From NCBI GenBank assembly GCA_025267735.1, contig CM046294.1:4808001-4872000 (forward strand): a DNA stretch of 64,000 bases, read 5' to 3'. The notes beneath the pieces were generated by a model. That model made no database searches and was not told where the DNA came from. It saw only the letters and a program-made list of their open reading frames with translations. Positions 36,871 through 47,466 of the stretch are shown in pieces. This DNA comes from Mactra quadrangularis (taxonomy: Eukaryota > Mollusca > Bivalvia > Venerida > Mactridae). The position numbers and the translations under genes are program-made. Every line of letters begins with the position of its first letter. The stretch's first letter is position 1.

Positions 36871-37553
36871 CCGTGGAGTTTGATTGTAAATATCTTCTAC
36901 AGCTATTATCACGCCTTCCTATGTATCAAGTAGAGCAGTTTTCAGCCACTGGCAAGAATATGTGTGACGACGTACCGCCACGAAATACCTTTAAAATATG
37001 TATGCTTAATTGACAACATGTGAGCATCTTTATATTAAAGACCTACGCATATATTACATGTATAAGCAAAACAGAGACGAATTGATGTTTTCATCGGTGC
37101 AAACTGTAAAATTCATATTAGAATACGACAGATAGATAAAATTTCTGTTGCCTGTTGTAAAAACTAAAGAATTGTGTTAAATAGTACCACAAGTTGCATA
37201 ACATTGCATTGCTGAAAATGGATCTAACTTAATTTTCTTGGAATAGAAAGTAACACGGTTTGAGTCTGGAAATATGACAGGATACAGTCTAGCAAAGATT
37301 ATGATTTAACATAAAATGACAATAGCTTTCCCGTAGATTATATTTTATATACAGACTTCATGTTTCATTAGCCCTCACTGATGTTATAATATAATGTTTT
37401 ACATATCGTGTCTTACCAGCATTTCTATACACAATTTTTGCTTCAGATGTTCAAACATAGTTAGTGTGCAACTATTTCATCTCGTGCTGTCGATAGAATA
37501 AAATTATAAAATAAATAAAATTACGAGTTCTTTAAAGTTAACAACTTGTTATT

Positions 37554-37625
37554 CGAGGGTTGCCTTCAAGACTGTAGTAAGTGCATTTCAAGAGCGAGTT
37601 ACTACACTCTTGCGGGCAAACCTCG
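37554..37625. ncRNA. Pre-miRNA-like hairpin, or remnant of a small palindromic MITE
   Basis: Two 27-nt arms (37554-37580 and 37599-37625) pair with 23 Watson-Crick pairs, one G-U and three isolated 1x1 mismatches around an 18-nt loop. Landmarks are CGAGGGTTGCC with GGCAAACCTCG, and TGTAGTAA with TTACTACA. Size, regular small mismatches and intronic location are typical of a microRNA precursor. A MITE origin is equally possible; no expression evidence exists here. Confidence 0.4.
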
Positions 37626-37814
37626 TTTTATAGTATTGTCGATTCTTTTCTTTTTACATTTAACAATTCATAATCTATAGTTGTTAATACTAATATATTT
37701 TGTAGCGGATTTGGAAAATAGTAAAATAACGTCAATTAATATTTTATGGGCATTTTTATTTTTAAACATGTGTGAAACTCTCCACGATGACTATATTAGG
37801 GGAAACATATAAAA

Positions 37815-38055
37815 ATTTAAAGTGCGATTTACAGTCTGCTTTCATATACATGTTCAGCCGACTTAACAATTTTGTACGATAACCATTGATCTTTGAAATC
37901 AACTTCAGGCAGATGATCACTCACTGTATCTATTTACACCTGGGTGTAGTGGAACAATTGTGGGTAAATTTCTTGCTGAAGTAAAATAGCAATACTCCTA
38001 TTGTAGTTCGATACCTCTTGCTCTCTAAACGCGTTTTATTCCTGTGCCACTGCAC
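37815..38055 (-). repeat. SINE-A family copy, minus strand, decayed head
   Basis: The minus strand gives CTTCAGCAAGAAATTTACCC, CAATTGTTCCACTACACCC, AGGTGTAAATAGATAC and TTAAGTCGGCTGAACATG, in the SINE-A order. Confidence 0.65.
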
Positions 38056-38589
38056 ATTTTCATGTATATAGGTACATAGGTCTTCGGTAGTTCGGTTCAT
38101 GATAGCATCGGATGTTCATGATATAAATATCCTTCAACAAAAATTCGAGAAATATTTTCTCCGTATTCGAAGGTCAGTAGAGTTATCTAAACGAGAAAAT
38201 AATCCAAGAAAGCTCATTAACTGATCCAGACACCGTAAATAACCGAGACCATTGTTAATTAAAATACGTAGAAAACATAACAAACAAAGTAAGTAAATAT
38301 TTCTGAGTATTACATCATTCAATTCTCTCTCTATCATTGTTTCATTGATGTCGAATGTTGCTGAGACTCTATATGTAAACTGTATATATTGCCTGTATTG
38401 TATCAATAGATGATATGTTACAGATCGCTCACAGCGAGTAGTTGACATTACATTGTAAATATCTATAAGAAACATTTTATCATATACTACAAGTATTGTT
38501 TACTAGTAAGTCTGTACTAATAACAACGTTTCCATACAGTATAACATGGTAAAAAATCAACTTTGGGGTATTCTTGTTTGGTTGGGTTA

Positions 38590-38893
38590 AATTCATAGAA
38601 ACACATAGTAAAGGTCATATCATTGCTGTATGTCAACCTACTGATCGTTCATTGAAAGGCCCAACTTCTGGAGTTTGTTGGTAACCAGTTACTGTAGGCG
38701 TATACGAGTAATTCCGTCAGTGACTGACAACTGTCCTACACGATTTAGGTGGTATTTTGGTGGTAAGACGGAGAATGGCCTTAAAAATAATTTCATGGCC
38801 AGCTTAAAAACGTATTTCCCGCCCGGGAATCGAGCCTACGACCCTACAATCACTAGATTTGTGTGTTACTGACTGAGCTAGCCGGGCGGGCTT
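38590..38893 (-). repeat. SINE-C, tRNA-derived, minus strand
   Basis: At the 5' (right) end the minus strand reads GCCCGCCCGGCTAGCTCAGT, and GCTCGATTCCCGGGCGGG closes the head, so CCCGCCC pairs with GGGCGGG as an acceptor stem. The anticodon arm is degenerate. The tail (GGCCATTCTCCGTCTTAC, CACTGACGGAATTACTCG) recurs at 52380-52560. Confidence 0.65.
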
Positions 38894-39049
38894 TTGTATA
38901 ATTGGAATCTTATGAATTCTAAATAATCAATTTGGTTAACATTTGAACGTAACCCCGTCAGTGGCACAGTTGGCTAGGTGCAAGATTTCGCACCAAGCGT
39001 CTCGGAGGGGATTTGCTAGTGTTAGCCTCACCCGTAAAGGCTACGTAGT

Positions 39050-39385
39050 GACTGAGTGCATTTTTGTGATCGCCTTTTGCCGTCGTTCGTTCGTCCGTCT
39101 GACCACAGTTATTGTGAACTTTCTAGTGGTCACATTTTTTACTCAATTGTCATCAAACTTGGTCAGGATGCTTGTCTAGTTAATTGCTCTGATGAGCTTG
39201 AACATGGGTCACCTGGGGTCAAAAACTAGGCCACACATCCCAAATATGGAAAAATCCTTGTGAAAACTGTATTGTGAAATTGGTTTGAAAGTTCCTTTTT
39301 AATTTTACTCTAATTTGATATTTTTCAATGGTTCTCAGGTGAGCACCAAGGGCCATTATTGTCCTCTTGTTATTTATAAGATTCA
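39050..39385 (+). repeat. Dispersed repeat ending CTCAGGTGAGC...CTCTTGTT
   Basis: It begins near TTTTGCCGTCGTTCGTTCG and ends CTCAGGTGAGCACCAAGGGC then TGTCCTCTTGTT. The end matches the internal terminus of the Helitron-like copies at 19326 and 30266, in opposite orientation. Confidence 0.55.
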
Positions 39386-39699
39386 ATAATTACTATCTAC
39401 TTATTTGGATATTTTTATATTTACGTTTATTAGTGAACGACGTCTAATTTCAGACAGAATGAGTGTTGGTTATAACTGTCATAAAAACAATCGGAACAAT
39501 CTTTAGACAAAACACATAAGGTCGAATGCAACAAGTTCCAGAATCTATTTTGCAGTCTGGTGTCCATACATTTCCCGAAAAGATCATTCGGAAAGTTAGG
39601 GATTTTTCCCTCTTGGTTCCTATTTGTCTTATTGTATAACAAGACTAATGATATGTTTCTATTACTAGTTATTGATATACGATGCAACTTTATTTTTTG

Positions 39700-40150
39700 T
39701 TGCACAGATTCGTTTACGGTGAATGCTAAAGTTCAGCTAGATCGTGTCTAAAGTTGTTACTAATGAATGGTTATACCGTATCAGGACGGTCTATAAGAAA
39801 CATTTTATTGGAAAGCATGACGAAAATCTTTTACTATTTATCATGTCACGAGTGTTTGTAACGAAGCGATGTTGTGATCGTAGCACGGAATATATCACTA
39901 GGAACGCTCACGTGCCTTCCAATTATTTCTATTAGAGTTTTGTGCAAAAATATAGCTAATTGGCGCGATTCACGTAATTCCTGTTTTCTGAAAGTTAGTC
40001 CTTGAGTGTTCGTGATTACTGTTGGATTTAGTACAAAGTTATGAACTAACACATTGTGGATTTAGTATTAAATGTTATGGAGATTATAATTAATTGCTAA
40101 TAAATAATTAAATTGGTGAAATAATGATGAGTTAAAGGAAGCAATCAACA
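39700..40150 (+). promoter_or_regulatory. Putative 5' UTR and promoter of the transmembrane agrin isoform
   Basis: Region directly upstream of the TM-exon ATG. An in-frame TAA five codons before the ATG (AGTTAAAGGAAGCAATC) closes the frame. The ATG has A at -3. No pyrimidine tract plus AG acceptor that would keep an open frame into the exon is evident, which favours a first exon with its own promoter. Confidence 0.35.
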
Positions 40151-40277
40151 ATGCAGAAGGCATCCAAATTTTGGCAGCGTAATAAACTAGTGTTGACTGT
40201 TTGTTTAGGTGGATTTTTTATGTGCATACTAACATCATCTGTGTTATATTTCTATGGAAGTAAATTAGAACAAGAAG
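40151..40277 (+). CDS. AGRN: Alternative agrin first exon encoding a type II membrane anchor (TM-agrin-like)
   Basis: The exon has 42 codons plus one base and is followed by the donor GTATGT at 40278. The peptide starts MQKASKFWQRNK (four basic residues), continues with one hydrophobic span of about 23 residues (LVLTVCLGGFFMCILTSS, then VLYFY, residues 13-35), and ends GSKLEQE. Basic residues before the span predict a cytoplasmic N-terminus and outward C-terminus, as in a type II protein. The donor phase (1) equals that of the NtA exon 32 kb upstream, so both can join the same next exon. Vertebrate agrin has exactly such a choice: secreted NtA form versus short-N-terminus TM form from an internal promoter. 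Sequence identity with vertebrate TM-agrin was not shown. It could also be the first exon of another gene. Confidence 0.6.
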
Positions 40278-40283
40278 GTATGT
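40278..40283 (+). other. Splice donor of the TM exon (phase 1)
   Basis: CAAGAAG|GTATGT. Read-through would add about 15 residues before a stop. Confidence 0.7.
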
Positions 40284-40799
40284 ACTTATACATTATGAAA
40301 ACAATTTATTTAGTGTTACGATGATATACATAGTCTCATATAGTGCGTACAAAAAAACAAAACGTGTTTTGGTAAACATTAAAATTGAGACAATTAATTT
40401 CAGGGGTAGGCAGTATTGAAAATAAAATTTGTGTAATTCATATTAACAAAATTAGCATAGTTGATAAACCATCACATCTGTAAATCATGCTTGTTATGGT
40501 AGCACGCTTTCCATTACACCAACAACTAAGACACTTGTAATACATATCACAATTGTTTATTTAAAGTCATCCTGGGCATCCCTTGTCGAGGGTTAGTTCA
40601 CTGTATTGTTATTATAAACAGTGTTTTTTTTTTGTACGCACTATACAGGTTCTTGTCAGGTACATTGTAAACATTAGGATTTGTTGTCATCATAGTTTCA
40701 TGTATATTACGACAATAAGGAGTCATATTATAAGGACAACAGTTTGTAGTTAGGGAAAGGGTAATTAAATGTTATATTGTAAAACGTACCCTACGTATA

Positions 40800-41850
40800 T
40801 GATACATCAATTTTTTAGTCTCATACAGGTACTTCTTCATTACTTTATTATTCGTTCGTGAACATTTTGACACGCCGTATTAAAGTATTATTTACAGTCA
40901 TACATCGGTATAACGCTACCCTAATTCTGTAGTCTTAAATATGTACTTCTATATAATATTTACTCCTAAGCATTTTGACAGACCAAATTCAATATTATCT
41001 ACAGTCAAACACTGGTATAATGCTATATTAGTTCTAGAGTTTCGTACTGGAGATCTGTACTTCTATACGACATTATTAAGTCTACATAAGGTCTAGAGTT
41101 CATACAGGTACCTCTATAATACATATATTTGTAAATACCAAATTCGTATATTATCTATAGTCAAACACCGGTTAAATGCTACTCTACCCTAGTTACAATC
41201 TCCGTAAACAGAGATCCTGTACTGTAGAGCGCTGTCGTACTGGATCTCTACTTAGTCAATGCAAGGTCACGTCGAGATGAACTTAGTGTCGACCAATCAA
41301 AGCGTAGCTTTCATCTAGACGAAAACACTATTAATCACATTTTGATTTTCGTAATTTCTATTCTTAGACCTATGTTTGCATGCTAATTTAACAGCGGTAT
41401 TATTCACAGTCTGCGATTGGGCGGCTCATTTCAAATTTCGTGACGTAGACGATGTAAACAAGTTACGTATCATAACAATTTCGTCATGAATATTATGATG
41501 AGAAAAGGTCACCTGAACGTGACCTTTGTTTGAAAAAGGCCAGATCTACATTAGCGAGTATGCGAGCGGTAAAATTGTAGATCGGGTTTTAATCAGATTG
41601 CCCTAGTTATGAAGTCTCATACAGGTACTTCTTCATAACATGACTTTGTAAAAACATTGACAGACCAGATGTAACTTTTATCTAAAATCAAACACAGGTT
41701 TATGGCTCTCTAGTTCTGAAGTCTTACATGTATATAGGTACTTCTATATAATATTTATTAGTAAACGTTTTGACCAAATGTAAATATTATCAACAGTCAA
41801 ACACCGGTATAACACTACCCTAGGTCTTTAGTCTCATACAGGTATTTGAA
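40800..41850. repeat. Tandem repeat, about 115-bp unit, split by a MITE
   Basis: Seven or so diverged units share TCTCATACAGGTACTTCT, ATTTTGACAGACCAAAT, ACAGTCAAACACCGGTATAA and GCTACCCTAGTT. The array is interrupted at 41196-41600. Confidence 0.8.
41196..41600 (+). mobile_element. MITE with CAATCT ends, copy 2, perfect 9-bp target duplication
   Basis: Close copy of 18003-18405, same orientation. The flanks are CCCTAGTTA at 41187-41195 and 41601-41609, which is part of the host tandem-repeat unit. Confidence 0.9.
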
Positions 41851-42021
41851 GGCGTTTTTACAATGGTAGATATTGTCAAACTTTTAACAAATAAAAACGC
41901 TCAGTCAAGTATTAGTTAGTGGTAGGGCGATTAATATTTAATATTTTAAAATAGTATTTTAATATTTAATATTTAAAACAGAATCATGGTATCCTCAACT
42001 TAACTACCAATTTTTGCCAAA

Positions 42022-42187
42022 CATCTCCGCTGTTAATACCACTTTGATATTTCAAAATCTCATGCGATTTTTTGACAATTATTAAGACCCAAATGCTAAA
42101 TTTGTGATCAGAAGGGTATCTATAATAAGACTGTTTCGATATTAAGACTAACGATTTTGCTAGTCTTGATGGCGGAACTTTACTGTA
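42022..42187 (-). mobile_element. Mariner-like MITE, copy 2
   Basis: CCGCTGTTAATACCACTTTG, GCGATTTTTTGACAATTATT and GGCGGAACTTTACTGTA match the reverse complement of 9278-9442. Confidence 0.65.
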
Positions 42188-43053
42188 TATTAATTAATTT
42201 TCTATTGATACTGTCTCACTGTTTTGAAATTTACATCAAAGTATTTTGAGTAATGTAAAAAATCGTATTAAGTATTGTAAACTGATTGCTGCAGTTTTAA
42301 GCTTGCTAACAAGTCACTTAATCATTATTGATAAACGCTGGCTTCGTCGTCTTCTAAAATCTTGAGTACTTTGCTTTTTTCTTGCCAATGCTTTAACCTT
42401 TCTACTTTTTATGCGTTTGTGTTTTTTTGCACACAATATTGTCGATTGAATGGGATAAAGTTTATTTCACCTTTTGGGGGCAATGTAAGGTTGGGGGTTT
42501 CTAGAACCTAGGTAATTATCAATGAAAATTATTGCGCCTCTGTGCATTCTAAGGCAATACACTATTTGCTTTTTTGTATTTTATTTGTTGGTGTTGTCTC
42601 AAGTTTGAAATTCTAACAGATCTTCCTCTTTGCTTTTTGGCTGTTTAGAAGGTCTATGATTTTCCTTGCTATTATAGTGACGATTTCATGACCGTTTGTA
42701 TGATATATTTGTCTAAAAAGCCAGACGAAATTAGCTTATCCGAAACGAGGTACACTTTTGCAAAATTATTGTAAATAATGTTTACATTGGCTAGAGACGC
42801 ACTAGATAACGTGTATAAGAGTCGTTATTCTTTAGTCTTCATCATTCTATGCTAGACTGTAATCAAGTTTCGTAATTGGCCAACAATTCCTTGACCGAGA
42901 CGTGTTGTGCGTTGTTTTATTGTTACAATTTGTTGATAATTCGGCTGTCTTCTGGACTCTATCCATAGAGAATAGTTCATTGAACCGGAAGTGCCCGTAT
43001 GTATCAACGATTAAATTGAGCCATATATGTTGGCAGCAAAATATATAATTATA

Positions 43054-44239
43054 GACAAAAGAAACTGGACACTTACATTTTGTGTAAAATTTTTATAATT
43101 AGGAAACCCTTTGAAACGAAATTTATACAGAAGTTTCATATCATGTATTACTAAGATTACCCACGATTTTGCGACTTCACGCTCAACCGATTTCAATATA
43201 TAGCGCTTTTGTTGAAAAACGCGTTTTCCTCGTGCACGTCGAGAAAATAAGCATGTCCGTGTGTTGACGTCGTTTTTGGATTAGACATTCAACACTACTA
43301 TCGAAAAATCAAAATAATTCCATTGCTTAATCCGCATGAAATATGCAAAAGTTAAATGAAACTGATCGTATCCGAGGTCTAATGCTCTTGGCGTCCTGGC
43401 AAAGCGTAGGAGACGTTGCTCGTATGTTAAACTGCAACTGAAAGACTAAACTGAATACCATTGAGCTGTTTGACACCACGGGGTCGATATAAGACAAAGC
43501 TATGACTGGTCGACAAAAAGTTACGAACGCCAGAACTGACATAGCATTTACGTTGGCTCACGACCGTAATCCGTTCCGAACGGCGTCTGCCACTGCTGTA
43601 CAGTATGGGATCTTATACAAGAGAATAAGACAACGTCTCAAAAGTAATGCTCAGCCCATACGTTATATGCGTTCATACTTAGGACTGAAACTACATCTGT
43701 GACGTAGACGGGCGTGAATTTTGTATTCACGGCGTCAATTGTGTTATAAATGGCAATCTTGACGAACACGAATATGTTGACAAATTTTACAACCTGTTCT
43801 AGTTACATAAATTGCACGAAATGGACCGGCAGTGCCCATGCGTCGCGTTGTTGGAGGAATGGGAATGGCTTTAAAATGCATCGTTTTAAAGTACGTGCGG
43901 TCAATGCGTCAACGTGTAGCCACGTTAAGACGTCAGCGAGGTGGTCACTTCCGTTATAAGGACACAAAAATAGCAATTTAGCTTTAAACTACTCGACTGG
44001 ATTGAATTGAATTTACCTTTTAAATAAAAATCATCTATTGCGCGTGATTTGGAATTTTTAAAAAAGCATTTCTTGTATTCAATAGACGTTTACGTTATAC
44101 ATTAAACGTGTTTTCAAATAATATTGTTAGTAATGTAAAGTTTAGAACATTCCCTTCAATTTGATACCAAATTTATATGGAGTTTCTTCTTCTTAAACAT
44201 AAATGTTCAGGTTTATACAGATGTCCAGTTTCTTTTGTC
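43054..44239 (+). mobile_element. Tc1-like transposon, inactive, with paired inverted ends
   Basis: The ends are GACAAAAGAAACTGGACA and TGTCCAGTTTCTTTTGTC, an 18-bp perfect pair. The left flank is TA; the right flank has changed to TG. At 1186 bp it is shorter than a full Tc1 of about 1.3-1.6 kb because the catalytic middle of the transposase is missing. Confidence 0.85.
43337..43981 (+). pseudogene. Tc1-like transposase remnant
   Basis: At 43337-43701 one frame reads KLNETDRIRGLMLLASWQSV, GDVARMLNCN, stop, LNTIELFDTTGSI, stop, then TGRQKVTNARTDI and DRNPFRTASATA. This is the paired helix-turn-helix and GRP-like linker of Tc1 transposases, with two in-frame stops. At about 43853-43981 another frame gives YVRSMRQRVATLRRQRGGHF, the usual Tc1 C-terminus. 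The catalytic DDE region between them is deleted, so it cannot encode an active enzyme. Confidence 0.75.
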
Positions 44240-44770
44240 TGTTAGTATATGTATGTAATGGATAGGTATTGTTTTATTAATTCGTTCGGAAAGTTTTTAA
44301 ACCTAGGATTTGGTGATCGGAAATAACAAAGCTACGCCTATGATGTCTCTACCCGAAAAGCGTATTTGCGCTTGTCAGAATGTCGAACACACGTTTAAGT
44401 TAAGCTAGCGATGTCAGTAACACATCCAAAGGTTGTGAGTTTGTTTCAGTGTCTTTATTTATAGAGGCATCTCAGTTAAAGCCCAATCTTCCCTGTGAGC
44501 CTCTCAAGTCTTAACAACAGTATTTACATAATATACACAACAATCAAGGTAAAACACTTGACAAGTGATTAAACAAATGTACCACAAATATGCAATAAAT
44601 GAAGTTATAGTAATTTATAATTAGGGAGGAGAATAAACTCTCGGAATTTACTGGCGAAGTACCATTGAGCATAGTGCTGGGTATCTCCAGTCAAGATGCT
44701 ATATTTAATTAATATACCTAGTTTGGTGATGCAACGCAATGCACTTAATCGGTGTATCAAAAATCAAAAT

Positions 44771-45277
44771 CTTAGTTGTCACGAAGGCTCGTGAAATTAT
44801 CCTGAATAAGTCAGTGCGTATATTTGATTTTACTTATTAGCTTATTTGGCTTAAATAAACTGAAATAAGTCATTTTTGTTTTAAAATGAAATTCAGCACA
44901 TCTATAGGAAAGGTATTCAAAAACCAATGTCAAATAAAATTGCTTTTTATTTATTATATTTTAGTACATGTTTCTATGCATACAAGTTTATGATATAGAA
45001 TTATAGTCTAATATGATAAAAGATAATTAAAAATATTATGGCAGTGACGGGGTTTAAACCACCAATGTTTGGTTTTGAACTGTATTATGTTTTTCTTTTT
45101 CCATCTCCTTAACCAACTGCGCTATTATGGGTCCTGATATTATATAAGTTATCCAACATATATATAATGATAAGAGTCCCTTTATATTTACTATCTTCCG
45201 GCCCCTAGATAATCATATTGAAATGGGGAACAGTATTTTTCGTGTTTATAAAATGTATAAATGCAACAAAATTAATT
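44771..45277 (-). repeat. Repeat R2, copy 2, left part
   Basis: Counterpart of 10975-11450. The minus strand has a good A box (TAGCGCAGTTGGTTAAG near 45110) and a palindromic B-box-like GGTTTAAACC near 45053. The copy resumes at 48059 after an insertion. Confidence 0.7.
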
Positions 45278-45414
45278 AGACAACGGTGCCCCCTCTCAGC
45301 CAATCAAATTGCTTAAAAAGTGTTTGATAAATCTCATACCACACGGTTAAGTGTTTGATATTATCAGACCGTTTTTTTCCGTGCTTAAAACTCGAGAAAA
45401 CAGTGCGCGAAAGT

Positions 45415-45590
45415 ATGGGGTGGATCCAGACTTTTCAAGTTAGGTGCACACTAAGAACAAAACGCAATGTTATAGTTTGTATTCAAAGCGGCAATGAAAA
45501 AAGGAAAGATTTTATTCATGGTCTCATTGGTCGACTAGCATAAGTCATGAAATAGTACAATCCATTGTAAAAAGTCTAGATCCACCCCAT
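45415..45590. mobile_element. MITE with ATGGGGTGGATC ends
   Basis: ATGGGGTGGATCCAGACTTT on the left is mirrored by AAAGTCTAGATCCACCCCAT on the right. Confidence 0.8.
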
Positions 45591-45629
45591 TATCAGTTTA
45601 AATACAATCAACTGCTGAGTATATATATA

Positions 45630-45880
45630 CTTGGACGAAAAAGAAACGCCGGGTACATAAAATATGCAACACATGTCCGGCCGTGTTTCGCAAAACAAGA
45701 ATGGTCATCGTTAAAAGGGGGTATTTTTTCACATAATCAGCATCGGAAATCGATTGAAACTTCCACAGCTGGTTCCATACAGATGGCATTTCATACAAAA
45801 ATAAATATAATAATCCAATAATCCAATTTATCCCTTAAAACAATCATTATAGGTTACCCGGCGTTTCTTTTTCGTCCTAG
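45630..45880. mobile_element. Mariner-like MITE with TA flanks
   Basis: CTTGGACGAAAAAGAAACGC and GCGTTTCTTTTTCGTCCTAG are about 27-bp inverted ends (continuing CGGGTA/TACCCG-like), flanked by TA at 45628-45629 and 45881-45882. The overlapping 66-codon frame is chance. Confidence 0.85.
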
Positions 45881-46483
45881 TATATGTAGATTTCCAAGGT
45901 GAAATGTTTCAACAAGCTTATCTGTATTAATTTGAAAGCAAACCAAAGTTTTGAGAAATTAACTGTTAATTTATTTTAATTTAAGTCCTCACAAGAATTA
46001 ATACTTTGTCACTGTACCACAATAGTATGGACTCATGTGCCATGTTTTGAAAATTGATGAAGTGGACTGGATTGTTTTATTTTAACGTTAACACTTACAC
46101 GTAATGTTATTTTGTACACATACCGTACTGGTTTGAAATTTGCGTACGTATAACTATGTAATTTTGCAGATTATGTGATATATATATAAATGTGAAACTG
46201 CATTGGCACCATTTCCTGTCTATTAAACCCCTCGTGATATGATTGTTAGAAGTAAGACATTTGTGGAAAGGAACTCGATGGGCAATTGTTTTGAGAAATT
46301 CCAACTAAATAAATTAACCTATAGTAAATGTGTAACAGATTAGATACTTCGGTCAATTACATTAGGAACTAATAGGATCAAATAGGATCTAATTTTATTT
46401 AACTGATAGTCAAATATAATTAAGTATGCCTTCTTACTTTAAATATTTTGAGGGGAATTAAATGAGACAGGAAATAAAGCGCC

Positions 46484-46697
46484 ATGATCGTGCGACCACA
46501 TGCACGACTCATGCAGATCGGTTCGTCTCCATTCGGAGACAAACACCAAAATCAACAGCGTAAGCCAACTCCTAGCAAAACATTAACAGCTCTGGTAACC
46601 AAGCCTTATTTCCATTCTCTATGAAAAAGGAATGGCATGGTGTTTAGGAACGACCAGAGCCAGTCAATGCTTCGCTTAAAGGAGGCAAACGCTTGGC
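46484..46697. ncRNA. Candidate structured RNA or multi-stem element
   Basis: Three hairpins in a row. First: ATGA/TCAT plus CGTGC/GCACG (46484-46512). Second: GTCTCC-ATTC-GGAGAC (46525-46540). Third is a long nested stem: GCCAA/TTGGC, CTCCT/AGGAG, AGC/GCT, CATT/AATG, GCTCTGGT/ACCAGAGC, CCATTC/GAATGG (46564-46697), all in proper nesting with small internal loops. It is more GC-rich than its surroundings. It matches no RNA family I recognise (U1-U6, U3, U12, MRP were considered). Strand is undetermined. Confidence 0.35.
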
Positions 46698-47189
46698 TAT
46701 ATGTATGACATTTAAGTCAAAATAACGACATGCACATTAAAACTGTGATGTTTTCTATCAAAAGTTAAATACTAACGAATTGGTTGTCATAGTAAGCAGT
46801 TTATTATGTCAATTAAATTCAATTGGTGTCTAATTCTGTCTTACTTAAGCTTGCAGATTCTTTGTTTATTATTTAACTAGATATTTAAATAGTGTTACAA
46901 AAATATATTGAAGACTTATCAAATTAATCAAAAACAAAATTTATACAGTCACGCGTTATATTTTGTATATTTCTATACCCTGTGTTTAAAATCATAAACA
47001 TGCCCCCGGGGCGTATATTTAAAATTATCTAATACGATTTACATAGGCAAGGGAGTTAAATAGGATCTAAGCACTTGCCATTGTTGCCTCCCTTTGTGCC
47101 AATTTAATGTAGTTTTTAATTACAAATAGTAAGACTTTTAAGCTTCTTAAATCTTGACCGTACTATTTTCTTAATTTTTCTATATTTTT

Positions 47190-47466
47190 ATACCCCCGCT
47201 TCGAAGAAGAGGGGGGTATACTGTTTTACCCTTGTCCGTGCAACCGTCCATCCGTCCGTCCGTCCGTCCGTTACAAAATTTCCGTCGCAGTTTTCTCAGC
47301 AACTATATCATGTAGCAGCCTAATACTTTGCATATTGCTTCATCCCATAGTCCCATATGGTGTAAAGCGATTTCATGCTCCTTGCTCATCTACTTCCTGT
47401 TTGTCGCATATTTTTAGATTTTGGCGGGGGTATCACTAGTGAGCATTAGCTCACAGATTTACTTGT
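47190..47466. repeat. Dispersed repeat with TACCCCCGCT hairpin and (CCGT)n
   Basis: TATACCCCCGCTTCGAAG is followed by AAGAGGGGGGTATACTG, then CCGTCCGTCCGTCCGT, then CCCATAGTCCCATATGG and GGCGGGGGTATCACTAGTG. It looks like a non-coding dispersed repeat common in marine invertebrates; class unknown. Confidence 0.5.

Larger units (their letters stand above)
8325..40150 (+). other. Agrin intron 1 (between the two alternative first exons)
   Basis: About 32 kb with no recognised exon on either strand. It is filled with MITEs, SINEs, tandem repeats and two Helitron-like copies, listed separately. Intron status is inferred from the donor at 8319 and from the absence of any agrin domain downstream in the window. 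Stretches with nothing recognisable include 8325-9270, 22170-23310, 23400-24230, 24910-26640, 26780-27850, 29065-30265, 31515-32160 and 32540-33480. Confidence 0.6.

Noticed and set aside
38820..38893. Functional tRNA gene on the minus strand
   Set aside because: The acceptor pairing is good but the anticodon stem-loop is irregular and the sequence continues into a SINE body shared with 52380-52560.
38943..39045. tRNA-like start (GTGGCACAGTTGGC) near 38957
   Set aside because: Only an A-box-like match; no convincing B box or cloverleaf.
43502..43959. Two separate small genes
   Set aside because: They are parts of a dead Tc1 transposase in the wrong or shifted frames, with Tc1 inverted ends on both sides.
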